From: JAVMKJ01 sp031732875
GTDB lineage: Bacteria > Pseudomonadota > Gammaproteobacteria > Competibacterales > Competibacteraceae
Assembly: GCA_031732875.1 (NCBI GenBank)
Contig: JAVMKL010000099.1
Coordinates: 1 to 32,634, forward strand
Reading direction: 5' to 3'
DNA length: 32,634 bases
In this document: positions 16,701 through 25,900 of the stretch, piece by piece
How positions within the stretch are numbered: position 1 is the first letter of the stretch
Layout of the letters: each line of letters begins with the position of its first letter
Translations under genes and position numbers: made by a program
Notes under the pieces: generated by a model
What the model was told of the DNA's origin: nothing
The model's input: the letters and a program-made list of their open reading frames with translations, nothing else
The model's database searches: none

Positions 16701-17840
16701 GTCTTCCAGAGGCGCCAGCAGCAGGGTCAGCGGGGTGCGGAATTCGTGGCTGACGTTGCTGAAAAATGCCGTCTTGGCGCGGTCGATCTCGGCCAGCGCT
16801 TCGGCGCGCTGGCGCTCCGCCTCGTAGGCGACGGCGTTGGCGATGACGGTGGCCACGGCGGCTGCCAGCAACTCGAAAAACGCGCGATATGCCTCGTTCA
16901 GCGGCAGGCGAGGACTGGCGCCCGCCACCAGCACACAGGCTGGCTGCTCGTGGCCGGGGAGCGTGATAGCCCGAACGAATGCGGAGCGGATCGATTCCGG
17001 ATAGGGGCCGCAGACCAGTCCCGGAAAGCGATCGGGCACGTCTTCCACCAGTACCGCACTGGCATCGCCGGCGACCTGGGCCAGCGGCCAGCCCGCCGTG
17101 TCCCGCCTCAAATCCACCATCGCCGGGCTTGCGGGGCCGCCGGGTTCCAACCCGCTGCAGGCGGCGAGGTGGGCCGTGCGGCCCTCTTTATCGAGTTTGT
17201 AAAACAGCACGAACGGCAGATCGAGGGCGGCCTCAGCCAGCGTTTGCGCGGCCAGCGCCAGTCCTTCGTCCAGCGACCGCGCCCGGACAGCGCGTTCGGC
17301 CACGTCTCGCAGCACGCGGGTGCGGCGCTGGCCGACCATCTTGCCGGTCGTTTCGGTCACCGGATGGAACAACCCGGCGACCTGGCCGGATTCGTCGCGG
17401 ATCGGGCTGAAGGAAAAGGTGAAGAAGGTTTCCTCCAGATACCCCAGGCGGTCGAGAAACATGCGCTGGTCCTCGAGAAACGCCGGGGTCCCCGCCCGGG
17501 CGCTGGCGAAGGCCGCGCCGATGGCCGGCCAGGCCGAAGCCCAACACTCGGTGAAATCCTGGCCCATCGAGGTCGGATGCTTGGCCGCGCAGATCGGCCA
17601 GTAGCCGTCGTTGTAGATTTGGGTGTGGCGCGGGCCCCACGCTAGGGAAATCGGAAAGTTCGAGTTCAGCGCCAAGCTGACCGTGGTGCGCAGGCCCGGT
17701 GGCCACGACGCGATCGGACCTAGCGGCGTCCGCGACCAGTCTATGGCGCGTATGAGGTTGCCCATCTCTCCGCCGCCGACCAGCCAGTCGCCCGCGGCGG
17801 GGGAGGCGGTGCGGGACGATGGTTCAGGATCGACGGACAT
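13713..17840 (-). CDS. large hybrid sensor histidine kinase with two kinase cores and a truncated internal receiver
   Basis: 1375 residues from ATG 17840 (GGAAGGGA upstream; an in-frame TTG at 17855 adds five). Order: PAS-like sensor (about 30-165), GAF-like (about 180-335), first HisKA with His365 in NVSHEFRTPL, ATPase with Asn484 in LNLLSNAFKF, first receiver with Asp699 in LVLSDVMMPRLDGFGLLR, a PAS-domain tail, a full PAS (about 740-855), another PAS-like region (about 865-980), second HisKA with His1005 in GGIAHDFNNLL, second ATPase (about 1100-1225), second receiver with Asp1300 and Lys1351 in LLDKPYRK. No membrane segment is evident, so sensing is probably cytoplasmic. The first receiver stops after DGFGLLR and runs directly into DAAGQATRYLGIVMDITARR, so it lacks its Thr and Lys. 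This looks like an in-frame deletion fusing two kinases. No partner regulator is adjacent. Confidence 0.93.
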   Translation of the reverse strand: MSVDPEPSSRTASPAAGDWLVGGGEMGNLIRAIDWSRTPLGPIASWPPGLRTTVSLALNSNFPISLAWGPRHTQIYNDGYWPICAAKHPTSMGQDFTECWASAWPAIGAAFASARAGTPAFLEDQRMFLDRLGYLEETFFTFSFSPIRDESGQVAGLFHPVTETTGKMVGQRRTRVLRDVAERAVRARSLDEGLALAAQTLAEAALDLPFVLFYKLDKEGRTAHLAACSGLEPGGPASPAMVDLRRDTAGWPLAQVAGDASAVLVEDVPDRFPGLVCGPYPESIRSAFVRAITLPGHEQPACVLVAGASPRLPLNEAYRAFFELLAAAVATVIANAVAYEAERQRAEALAEIDRAKTAFFSNVSHEFRTPLTLLLAPLEDELAERAAPLPPARRERLLLAHRNSLRLLKLVNSLLDFARIEAGRAQAVYQPTDLAAVTAGLAGSFQSACERAGLRLVVNCPPLPEPVYVDHDLWEKIVLNLLSNAFKFTFEGEIAVDLQPAVAAVDLTVRDTGTGISADELPRVFDRFHRIKGARGRTHEGAGIGLALVKELVALHGGSIRVESVRGRGSAFTVTIPLGQDHLPAKHVGATRTLASTALGATPFVEEALRWLPDSPPPRVATEDALQPEFVPAEDTSPGLAEVPAASPRPRVVWADDNADLRDYVRRLLDDRYAVEAVADGEAALAAARRSPPDLVLSDVMMPRLDGFGLLRDAAGQATRYLGIVMDITARRRTEETLRLQGAALEAAANAIVITDRAGRIEWANQAFSVLTGYSPDEALGRNPRDLVRSGAHNRDFYTDLWRTILAGRVWEGEIINRRKDRSQYLEFMTITPVPDQGGAIGHFVAVKQDITARRRAEQALRESEARLRAIVHAIPDGLAVLDEEGRFLEILTTRPHRLLLAPDALLGQRLSDVWPAEGARSGLEALRQTLRTREPQSFEYVWPDGTAAPHVFEARVAPLDEPFMGRPAVILLARDVTQQRLTEASLRQAQKMEAVGQLTGGIAHDFNNLLAVILGNLELLADSLQDRDPEVEDRVREALAAAGRGADLARRLLIFSRRQPLRPQRTDLNRLVIGMGNLLRRSLGETIVLQTCLAPDLLPTVIDPSQLEVALLNLAVNARDAMPDGGQLTIETANYWLHEDAAHAALHGMAAGQYVALAVSDTGRGMTPDVQRWAFEPFFTTKEVGRGTGLGLSMVHGLVEQSGGFVHLYSKVGQGTTVRLHFPAAEAADAGVDAGTSAELARFEPGRQTILVVEDESAVRQLAVRILESLGYRTVEADTAEAALAVLKATPEVAVLFTDVVLPGTASGVDLARQALRFRPDLKILFVSGYAEAHLSRFQDRPEGSDLLDKPYRKAQLAEKLRALLDDGATGKSG

Positions 17841-17933
17841 GCGCTTCCCTTCCAATCAGGATGATCTTCCACAAACAATATAGCAGGCTCAAAACTGAGG
17901 GGTGGTAAGCGACAGCTTCCAATAGATGTTTTT
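17841..17933 (-). promoter_or_regulatory. upstream region of the hybrid kinase gene
   Basis: Ninety-three bases of lower GC content. On the minus strand TATATT, about 42 bases before the start codon, could be a -10 element, but no good -35 lies at standard spacing. On the same strand GAGGCTGTGAAAAAAC (plus-strand positions about 17926-17941) overlaps the last codons of the VTT remnant and resembles the terminal repeats of some insertion sequences. No transposase is present. Confidence 0.3.
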
Positions 17934-18170
17934 TCACAGCCTCTTAAATCCCCGGCCTTGCGCCACCTTGACCGGCCAGCGTGCCAGCAATGGAAAAAGA
18001 ACCGCCACGATCAGCGAGCCAAGCAGGCCGGGAGGCAGAATATCCCGCGGCGAATCCAGTTGGGCGAGCTGGGTGCCGGCGTTTACGTAAATGGTGGCCA
18101 GCGGCAACATGCCGATGTTGGCTGATCCAGTAGACCGTCTCGTACTGCGATTTGAGTGAGATAGTCGAGG
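17934..18170 (-). pseudogene. C-terminal remnant of a VTT/TVP38 membrane protein gene, frameshifted
   Basis: The minus strand encodes NIGMLPLATIYVNAGTQLAQ, then LDSPRDILPPGLLGS and LFPLLARW before a stop at 17934. This is the C-terminal half of the VTT (TVP38/TMEM64, DedA-like) domain. Just upstream, YETVYWISQ, which in intact relatives directly precedes IGMLPG, lies in a different frame, so there is a one-base shift near 18120. Nothing of the rest of the domain is visible further upstream. Intact proteins are about 200 residues or more and are sometimes fused to FAD oxidoreductases. This piece is non-functional and shares the gap with a GNAT remnant. Confidence 0.65.
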
Positions 18171-18207
18171 GTGAAAGAATAGCCAGGATCGAGGACAACA
18201 ACGGCGG

Positions 18208-18423
18208 TTTCTTTCCAGCGTCAACCGGGACTATCGTGGGCAGGGGGTGGGAACCGCGCTGGTTCGGGAGCGCCTTCTTCGCATTGAGGAAGAGACCCAA
18301 AAAGGTCGCGTTCTCGCGTCCACCAGACATCGGAAGCGGTTCGAAAAACCGGGTTTTTGCTCGGTGGATTACGATGAGGAGCTATCCCTGCATCTCATGT
18401 TGAAAAAATTGGGTGTCTCGTGA
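18208..18423 (+). pseudogene. C-terminal remnant of a GNAT acetyltransferase gene
   Basis: The plus-strand frame ending at TGA 18421-18423 encodes FLSSVNRDYRGQGVGTALVR, then ERLLRIEEETQKGRVL, KRFEKPGF and a final LMLKKLGVS. DYRGQGVGTALV is the acetyl-CoA-binding loop of GNAT enzymes (R/Q-x-x-G-x-G/A), and RFEKPGF is the usual helix-strand turn near the end of the domain. The N-terminal half is absent: the frame upstream of 18208 is not GNAT-like and meets a stop at 18172-18174. A shifted piece (IARIEDNNGGFF) may be decayed upstream sequence. The relic lies just before aidB. Confidence 0.6.
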
Positions 18424-18490
18424 TCGTGCGAAGCAAGCACCGATCTGACGCCAAGGCGACGATTTCGGCGAGAGATAACAGAGGATCGAT

Positions 18491-20212
18491 ATGAATCGCA
18501 AGACTGCCAGTCGGAATAAGGAGCGGCGCGCCGTGAACCCGCGAACATGCAGCGACCGCCCGGAGATACCGGTGGAAACCCACGAGGTCTTCAACCAGGC
18601 ACCGCCGCTGCAAGACTACAATCTGTTCGAAAGCGACCCGGCGCTCGGGGACGGCGTGATCCGGGAAGGGGCCGCCTGGGCGCTGGAGGAACTGAAGCGT
18701 TACGGCGCAATCTGCGGCCGCCCCGAGGTGATCGAACTGGGCTTTCTGGCCAACGAATTCAAACCCCAGCTCGATACCCACGACCGCTCCGGCCATCGGA
18801 TCGACCTGGTGCGCTACCACGACAGCTATCACCAGTTGATGCGGATGGCGTTCGTCGGGGGACTGCATTCCCTGCCCTGGACCAGCCGGCGGGTGGGCGC
18901 GCACATCCTTCGCGCCGCCAAGTATTACCTGCACGCCCAGGTGGAAGCGGCGCACGGTTGCCCGGTGACCATGACCTTCGCTGCCGTGCCGACTCTGAAG
19001 CTGACGCCGGCCATTGCCGAGCGCTGGTTGCCCAAGGTGCTGGAATGTGGCTACGACCCGCGCGACGTGCCTCCCGAGCAAAAGGCGGCGCTGACCATCG
19101 GCATGGGGATGACCGAGAAGCAGGGCGGTTCCGACGTGCGGGCCAACACCACCCGCGCTTTTCCCCTGGCTGCCGGTGGTCCAGGCGAGGCCTACGAACT
19201 GGTGGGTCACAAGTGGTTTCTATCGGCGCCGATGAGCGACGCCTTCCTGATGCTGGCGCGGGCGCCCGGCGGCCTGAGCTGCTTCCTGGTGCCGCGCTGG
19301 CGGCCGGACGGCACCCGCAACCCGCTCCAGATCCAGCGGTTGAAGAACAAGCTGGGCAACGTGGCCAACGCCTCCAGCGAGGTCGAATTGCGCGGGGCAC
19401 TGGGCTGGTTGGTCGGGGAGGAGGGCCGGGGCGTGCGGGCCATCCTGGCGATGGTGGCGCTGACCCGCTTCGACTGCATGATCGGCTCCAGCGCCGGCCA
19501 GCGCCAGGCGGTCGCCCAGGCGGTGCACCACGCCGTGCATCGGAGCGCCTTCGGCCGACCTCTGATCGCGCAACCGCTGATGCGGAACGTGCTGGCCGAC
19601 CTGCATCTGGAGGTAGAGGGCTCCTTGGCCCTGACCCTGCGGATGGCGCGGGCGCTGGACGGTTCCGACCGGGAACCGGAACGGCTCCTGCTGCGCCTGG
19701 GGGCCGCGGTCGGCAAGTACTGGATCTGCAAGCGAACCCCGCACCATGCCTATGAAGCCATGGAATGCATCGGCGGCAACGGGGTGATGGAAAACTGCAT
19801 CATGCCGCGCCTGTACCGCGAAGCGCCGATCAACGCCATCTGGGAAGGCTCCGGCAACGTGCAGGCGCTGGATGTCCTGCGCGCCCTGGTCAAGACGCCG
19901 GCGGTGCTGGAGGTGTGGCTGGCCGAACTGGATCGGGCGGCCGGCGCCGATGCCCGGCTGGACCGGGCGATCCGCGGCCTGCGGGACGAACTGGCCGATC
20001 CGACCGATTTGGAATATCGCGCCCGCGCGCTGGTGGACCAGATGGCGTTGACCCTGCAGGCGGCCCTGCTGGCGCAAGCCGGCCCCCCGCCCGTGGCGGA
20101 GGCCTTTATCGCCTCACGGCTGGGCGACCGGAACGAGCGCCACTACGGCACCCTGCCGCGCGGTCTGGCACTGGAGCCGATCCTCGAACGGGCCGATCCC
20201 GGCCTGGTTTGA
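18491..20212 (+). CDS. aidB: AidB-like acyl-CoA dehydrogenase family flavoprotein
   Basis: A 573-residue FAD protein closely resembling E. coli AidB of the adaptive (alkylation) response, which binds DNA and is proposed to protect it from alkylating agents. Its enzymatic substrate is unsettled. Shared landmarks are HEVFNQAPPLQDYNLF near residue 31, HAQVEAAHGCPVTMTFAAVP at 148, IGMGMTEKQGGSDVRANTTR at 203, LVGHKWFLSAPMSDA at 237, and the flavin-site NAIWEGSGN with Glu452. The N-terminus is about 27 residues longer than E. coli AidB, so the true start may be downstream. GAGG before ATG 18491 supports the long form. No Ada-type gene is nearby. Confidence 0.94.
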   Translation: MNRKTASRNKERRAVNPRTCSDRPEIPVETHEVFNQAPPLQDYNLFESDPALGDGVIREGAAWALEELKRYGAICGRPEVIELGFLANEFKPQLDTHDRSGHRIDLVRYHDSYHQLMRMAFVGGLHSLPWTSRRVGAHILRAAKYYLHAQVEAAHGCPVTMTFAAVPTLKLTPAIAERWLPKVLECGYDPRDVPPEQKAALTIGMGMTEKQGGSDVRANTTRAFPLAAGGPGEAYELVGHKWFLSAPMSDAFLMLARAPGGLSCFLVPRWRPDGTRNPLQIQRLKNKLGNVANASSEVELRGALGWLVGEEGRGVRAILAMVALTRFDCMIGSSAGQRQAVAQAVHHAVHRSAFGRPLIAQPLMRNVLADLHLEVEGSLALTLRMARALDGSDREPERLLLRLGAAVGKYWICKRTPHHAYEAMECIGGNGVMENCIMPRLYREAPINAIWEGSGNVQALDVLRALVKTPAVLEVWLAELDRAAGADARLDRAIRGLRDELADPTDLEYRARALVDQMALTLQAALLAQAGPPPVAEAFIASRLGDRNERHYGTLPRGLALEPILERADPGLV

Positions 20213-20317
20213 ACGGGTTCCACGACCGGGGCTTGGAAGAACGCGGTGGCCATCCGAAACGGCTGGTGGTTGTAGGTGGGTTTGCGCGAAAAGCGGGGTC
20301 AGCGGCCAGTCCCCCAT

Positions 20318-20602
20318 TCATTGCCAGGCATCCGGCGCCACGAAAGCGCCGTGAGGGCGCGCGTCCTCATCCTCCCGCAGGCAATGCACCAGCCCCAGGG
20401 CGTTCTGGATATGGCGGGACGCGGCGGGCAGTTGATCCTCGGGCTGGGCCGCCAGGGCGGACGACGCCAGCACCGCCGCGACGTTCGTTAGAAACGAGAG
20501 CCGGTCGAGCCCCGCTTCGTCCGCGTAGGCGAGAATGTGGGCGCTGGCTTCCTTGGCGCAGGCGGCGACCAGCGTGCTCAGGTGTTGTTCGTCTTGCGTC
20601 AT
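20318..20602 (-). CDS. small predicted helical protein, function unknown
   Basis: A 94-residue frame starting at ATG 20602 with AGGA eight bases upstream. The product begins MTQDEQHLSTLVAACAKEAS, continues as a long amphipathic alpha-helical stretch (AHILAYADEAGLDRLSFLTN, AALAAQPEDQLPAASRHIQN), and ends PHGAFVAPDAWQ. There is no signal peptide or membrane helix. I do not recognise the family. It converges with aidB (105 bases between stops) and diverges from the small gene at 20770. Codon pattern and ribosome binding site make it likely real. Confidence 0.6.
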   Translation of the reverse strand: MTQDEQHLSTLVAACAKEASAHILAYADEAGLDRLSFLTNVAAVLASSALAAQPEDQLPAASRHIQNALGLVHCLREDEDARPHGAFVAPDAWQ

Positions 20603-20769
20603 CGATCGGATCCTGATGGTTTTGGAGAGTTACGTTATGGAGGGTAACATATCGGTTGCCTCTCATCGCCCGACCCTATTTTGCCGAGCAGGAACCCGCG
20701 GGCAGCCGCGACCGCCGTCCATGCCATCGAACCCATCACCCTCCCGAACAGCACAGGAGACACGGCGCC

Positions 20770-20982
20770 ATGAACGACCTCACTTCCACCGCACGCCGGT
20801 CCGAAGAGCCTCAAAATCCGACGGGCCGAATCACCAGGGTCCCACGAGCCGCGCAAGCCCGGCTTCTCCTGCATGATCTGGAGACCGATCCGCCGTTCGT
20901 GGACGTGCTGCGCGAGGTGCTGCCCGATGAGGCGGCCCGCCTGGCTTATTTGAATCACCTGGCTTGGGAGTCGCGATCATGA
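20770..20982 (+). CDS. small protein, function unknown
   Basis: A 70-residue frame from ATG 20770, preceded by AGGAG (about ten bases upstream) in a 167-base divergent gap. The N-terminal 25 residues are polar and probably disordered. The rest (AAQARLLLHDLETDPPFVDV, LREVLPDEAARLAYLNHLAW) looks like two or three helices. The frame extends upstream to 20656, but the ribosome binding site favours 20770. No family is recognised, and function may or may not be tied to the divergent small gene. Confidence 0.55.
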   Translation: MNDLTSTARRSEEPQNPTGRITRVPRAAQARLLLHDLETDPPFVDVLREVLPDEAARLAYLNHLAWESRS

Positions 20983-21091
20983 CGGCCCGCGGGAGAGGGG
21001 ATCTGATACCGTTTCTCAATGGATTTTGTGGTTCGTAACCGTAGGGCGAGTTGGGGTGTCAGTCCGTAACAAACTGATTCGATTTCTGTTT

Positions 21092-21123
21092 TTTCGGGCT
21101 ATGCTTCGCTGATCCGCCCGAAA
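21092..21123. repeat. inverted repeat downstream of the guanidine operon
   Basis: TTTCGGGC (21092-21099) is exactly complementary to GCCCGAAA (21116-21123) across a 16-base loop. It lies about 37 bases beyond the stop of the allophanate hydrolase gene. Reading along that gene's transcript, the stem is followed by A residues rather than T, so it is not a standard intrinsic terminator, though it may stabilise the transcript end. Confidence 0.4.
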
Positions 21124-21159
21124 TGGGAAATATAAAACCTGCCGGGAATGGGTATAAGG

Positions 21160-22905
21160 CTATGGGGTTTCCCGGGTTGCCGTGGCCAGATACGCTCGCC
21201 AGCCGCCGAATTCGGTGATGTCGCGGGCGCTGGCCAGGGCGTAAGGTTCGCAGATAAACCCTTTTTCCCAGGAACCATCGGCCAGTTCCACCGTACCGAT
21301 GCCCAGCGGCGCGGGAATGCCGGCCATGAAGCTCCCCAGTTGCGAGAGCGGCAGCGACCAGACTTCCACCTCGATGGCGGCGCCTTGCGTTTCGACGCGG
21401 ACCATCCCCGGCCGGAACGGCGGCCCGCCGGCCAGGGCATGGAGGCGATAGCGAGGAGCGGACGTGGTCGCCGCCACCAGTCGCCCGTCGCGTTCGGTCA
21501 ATTGAGGGTTCAGCGGCAGGCCGGACAGGTGCGCGCCGCAGACCACCAGCTTGATGCGCGGTTCTTCCGCCGCGCGTTCGAAGGCTTCCGCCCAGGCCAG
21601 CAACCGCCGGTCGTGTCCCGCGAAGGAAAACAGCGTCACGCCGAACGGCAAGCCGCGATCCTGAACGCCCGCCGGCACCGCCACCGCGCTGTAGTCCAGC
21701 AGATTCATGAAGTTGGTGTAGTAGCCGAGATTGGCGTTGAGCCGGATCGGATCGGCTTCGACTTCGGCAAGGGTATAAATGGTTCCCGCCGTGGGCGTGA
21801 CGACGAATTCCAACCCGGCCAGCGCGGCATCGGTCTGACGCTTCAGCGCCTGCAAGCGATACTGGGCCTCGAACGCCTGCACCGCGCCGGCGTGCGCGGC
21901 CGGTTCGATGATGGCGCGGGTGACCGGAAACAACGCCTCGGGCTGGCGCTGGATGAAGTCGGCGATGGCGGCGTAGCGTTCCGCCACCCACGGTCCTTCG
22001 TAAAGCAGGCGGGCGGCGGCCAGGAATGGAGTGAAATCGAGCGTTACCATCTCGCCGCCCATCGCCTGCAAACGATCCACCGCTGCCTGGAACGCCCGCG
22101 CCGCGCCCCGGTTGCCGAAGAATTCCAGTTGATCGCCCTGCGGTACTCCAAATCGAAAGCGGGCGCGGCGCTCGGCGAGAACCAGTGGCAACTCACGCGC
22201 ATAGGGGTCGGTGGGGTCGAAAGCGGCGGCCATCTCGAATACCGCCGCCGCGTCGGCGGCGTTCAGAGCGAGGATGCTGACGCAATCCAGGGTCCGACAG
22301 GCCGGCACCACGCCGCTGGTGCCGAGCAATCCCCGGCTGGGTTTCAGCCCGACCAGATGATTGAACGCCGCCGGCACCCGTCCGGAACCGGCGGTATCGG
22401 TGCCGAGCGCGAAGCTGGCCAGCCCCTTGGCGACCGCCACCGCCGAACCACTGCTGGAGCCGCCGGCGATGTACTCGGAGTTGAAGGCGTTGCGCGTCGC
22501 GCCGTAGGGGGACCGCACTCCGACCAGACCTGTGGCGAACTGGTCGAGGTTGGTCTTGCCCACCGGCAATGCCCCAGCCGCCAGGAGCCGTTCCACCACG
22601 AAGGCGGAACCCGCAGGCCGATAAGCGTAGGCCGGACAGCCGGCGGTGGTCGGCAATCCGGCCAGGTCGATATTGTCCTTGATGGCGAAGGGCACCCCGT
22701 ACAGCGGCAGGCGAGCGGGATTTTGCGCCGCCAGGCGGTCGGCCCGCGCCAGCAGCTCCGCCGCCGGGACCTGGCTGATCCAGATGTTATCGTCCTGGAA
22801 CCGGGGCAGCCGGTCGAGAATCTCCTCGATCACTTGGCGCGGGGTGCGGCGACCGCTCAGGTAATCGCGGCGCAAGGCGGACAGGGAGAGGTCGGGGACA
22901 GGCAT
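21160..22905 (-). CDS. atzF: allophanate hydrolase
   Basis: A 581-residue cytoplasmic amidase-signature enzyme that splits allophanate to CO2 and ammonia, the last step of this operon's pathway. The Ser-Ser-Lys triad is visible as Lys76 in PFAIKDNID, Ser150 in YIAGGSSSGSAVAV and Ser174 in GTDTAGSGRVPA. The spacings of 74 and 24 residues match characterised AtzF. The C-terminal domain (about 455-581, with VVCGAHLSGLPLNPQL) is the allophanate-specific half and ends GGWRAYLA. The start is ATG 22905 with AAGGA upstream, inside the 11-base gap after the carboxylase stop, so the two are coupled. A longer upstream frame is not homologous. Confidence 0.95.
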   Translation of the reverse strand: MPVPDLSLSALRRDYLSGRRTPRQVIEEILDRLPRFQDDNIWISQVPAAELLARADRLAAQNPARLPLYGVPFAIKDNIDLAGLPTTAGCPAYAYRPAGSAFVVERLLAAGALPVGKTNLDQFATGLVGVRSPYGATRNAFNSEYIAGGSSSGSAVAVAKGLASFALGTDTAGSGRVPAAFNHLVGLKPSRGLLGTSGVVPACRTLDCVSILALNAADAAAVFEMAAAFDPTDPYARELPLVLAERRARFRFGVPQGDQLEFFGNRGAARAFQAAVDRLQAMGGEMVTLDFTPFLAAARLLYEGPWVAERYAAIADFIQRQPEALFPVTRAIIEPAAHAGAVQAFEAQYRLQALKRQTDAALAGLEFVVTPTAGTIYTLAEVEADPIRLNANLGYYTNFMNLLDYSAVAVPAGVQDRGLPFGVTLFSFAGHDRRLLAWAEAFERAAEEPRIKLVVCGAHLSGLPLNPQLTERDGRLVAATTSAPRYRLHALAGGPPFRPGMVRVETQGAAIEVEVWSLPLSQLGSFMAGIPAPLGIGTVELADGSWEKGFICEPYALASARDITEFGGWRAYLATATRETP

Positions 22906-22916
22906 CGCATTTTCCT

Positions 22917-25900
22917 TCAGGCGGCGGTATCGATAATCAACAAACGCTGTCCGGCTTGCACCGCCGTGCCGGGTTGGCAGAGCAGGCGGGCGATCCGTCC
23001 GGCGCAAGGGGCTTGCAGGGTGATTTCCATCTTCATGGATTCCACGATGACCAGGGACTGACCGGTCTCGACCCGGTCGCCTTCGGCGACGGGAACCTGC
23101 CAGACGTTACCGGGCACGTGACTTTCCAGGGCGACCTCGGCCGCGCCCAGCACCCGTTCCTCGCCTTCGGTGGGCAAGTCGGGCAGTTCGGCCTGATAGC
23201 TGGCCTGGCCCGCCGCTTGCCAGCGGGCGCGTTCCGCCTCGAATGCCGCCTGCTGGCGCGCCTTGAAGGCGGCGATGCCGTCGGCGTGCGCGGCGAGAAA
23301 GCCTTGATAATCGCGCAGGCTGAAGCGGGTCTCTTCGATCCGCAACCGGAATCGGCCACGCGGAAATTCCTCGCGCAACCGCAACAGTTCCTCTTCGCTG
23401 ACCGGGTAGAAGCGGATTTGATCGAAGAAGCGCAACAGCCAGGGTCGAGGAAAATCGGCGGTGACGTGGTAGCGGTTCCACATCTGCACGGTGCGACCGA
23501 CGAACTGGTAACCGCCGGGACCTTCCATGCCGTAGACGCACAGGTAGGAACCGCCGATGCCGACCGCGTTTTCCGGGGTCCAGGTGCGGGCGGGGTTGTA
23601 TTTGGTGGTCACCAGTCGCTGGCGGGGATCGAGCGGGGTGGCGACCGGCGCGCCGAGATACACGTCGCCCAGACCCATCACCAGATAACTGGCCGAAAAG
23701 ACGATGTCCCTGACCGCCTCGATACTGTCCAGACCGTTGATGCGGCGAATGAATTCCAGATTGCTGGGACACCAGGGCGCGTCGCGGCGCACCGATTGCG
23801 CGTATTTCTCGATCGCCAGCCGGGTTTGGCTGTCGTCCCAGGCCAGCGGCAAATGGACGATGCGGGCGGGGACCTCCGCGTCGCCGATATCGCCCAGTTC
23901 CCGTTCCGTCTGCTTCAAGTGCGCCAGCAGCTCGGGCAGCGGCAACTGGAGCGGGTCGTAATGCACCTGCAAGGAACGGATGCCGGGGGTGAGATCGAGC
24001 ACGCCGGCCAGGGCGCGGGCGCGCAGCCGCTCGTACAACACCTGAACCCGGAAGCGCAAGGCGATATCCAGCACCGGCGGGCCGTACTCGATCAACAAGC
24101 CGGCATCACCGGACGGACGGTAAACCACGTCCACCGGGTGTTCGCCGGGCGCGGATCGTTCCAGGATGGCGGTATCCGGCTGGACTTGCGCCACGTCCAC
24201 CGCGACCGGTCGCAGGGTTTCGATCAGGCTTCGTTGCGCCTTCAGCAGTCGTACCGCCGAATCCAGGGCGATCGGGACGAAGCGTACCCGGTCGCCCGGT
24301 CGCAACTGCCCCAGCTTCCACAGGTCCGCCTGAATCACCGTGGCCGGGCAAACGAAGCCGCCCAGGCTGGGGCCGTCGGGACCGAGAATCACCGGCATGT
24401 CGCCGGTGAAATCCACCGTGCCGATGGCGTAGGCGTTATCGTGAATGTTGGAGGGATGCAAGCCGGCCTCGCCGCCGTCGGGCCGCGCCCAGCACGGACG
24501 GGGACCGATCAGCCGCACCCCGGTGCGGCTGGAGTTGTAGTGCACCTCCCAGGCGGTGGCGAAGAAGGTCGCGATGTCGTCTTCGGTAAAGAAATCCGGC
24601 GCCCCGTGCGGGCCGTAGATCACCCGCAGCTCCCATTCCGGCTCGTAGCGGGGAATCAGGCTGGAATCGAACGGTTGCTCGCCGCCATCCGGCGCGGAGG
24701 GTCGAACGGGCAACACGTCGCCCAACCGCAACGCCCGCCCGCCGTGACCGCCGAAGCGGCCCAGCGTGAAGGTCGCGCGGCTGCCCAGATAGTCGGGAAC
24801 CGCGATGCCGTGCTTGACGCACAGGTAGGCCCGCGCGCCGGTTCGGGCTTGCCCGACTTGCAAGACCGCGCCGGCCGGCACGGCGAGCGGCGTCCAGAAG
24901 CGAACGGGGTGCCCGTCGAGGGTGGCCGGCATCTCCGTCCCGGTCAGCGCGATCACCGCCGGACCATGGAAGCGCAGGGTTGGCCCGTTCATGGTGAATT
25001 CCAGCCCCGCCGCGCCGGGTGGATTGCCGACCAGACGGTTGCCCAGGCGGAACGCGAGATCGTCCATCGGCCCCGAAGGCGGCACGCCCACATCCCAGTA
25101 ACCCAGGCGTCCCGGCCAGTCCTGCACCGTGGTCAGCGTGCCGGCGGCCAACACTTCGACCACCGCCGGCCGGTACTCGAATTCGCCCAGAGTGCGGGTG
25201 GTGTGCCGGCCGGCGCGGAACGCCGCGTCGCGATCCACGACCGCCCGCAAATAAGCCAGATTGCTCTCGATGCCGCCGATCCGGGTTTCCCGCAGGGCGC
25301 GACCGAGCGCGGCCAGCGCCTGCTCCCGATCCTCACCCCGGACGATGATTTTCGCCAGCAGCGGGTCGTAGTGGGCCGGCACCTCGACGCCGGTCTCAAT
25401 CCAGGTATCGCAGCGCGCCCAGTCCGGAAACGCCACTTCGGTCAACAGGCCGGATTGCGGCTGGAACTGGCGGGCCGGGTCCTCGGCGTACAGCCGGGCC
25501 TGGATGGAATGACCGCGTGGCGCGACCGCGAGGGTGTCCAGCGGCGGCAAATCGCCCGCCGCCAGTCGGACCATCCACTCCACCAGATCGACTCCGGTGA
25601 CCTGTTCGGTGACGCCGTGTTCGACCTGCAAGCGGGTGTTCACTTCCAGAAAGTAAAACTCGCCGCCGACGGCATCGACGATGAATTCCACCGTTCCCGC
25701 CGAGCGGTATCGAACCGCCCGCATCAGCCGCGCGGCGGTCCGGTGCAGCGCCCGACGCACGGAGTCGGGCAGATCGGGCGCCGGGGTTTCCTCGATCACC
25801 TTCTGATTGCGGCGTTGCAGGGAACAGTCGCGTTCGCCGAGGGCAATGACCTCGCCCCGCCCGTCGCCGAACACCTGCACCTCGATGTGCCGAGCCTGCT

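Noticed and set aside
21092..21123. Intrinsic terminator for the guanidine operon
   Set aside because: The stem is good, but the transcript would continue into A residues rather than U residues.
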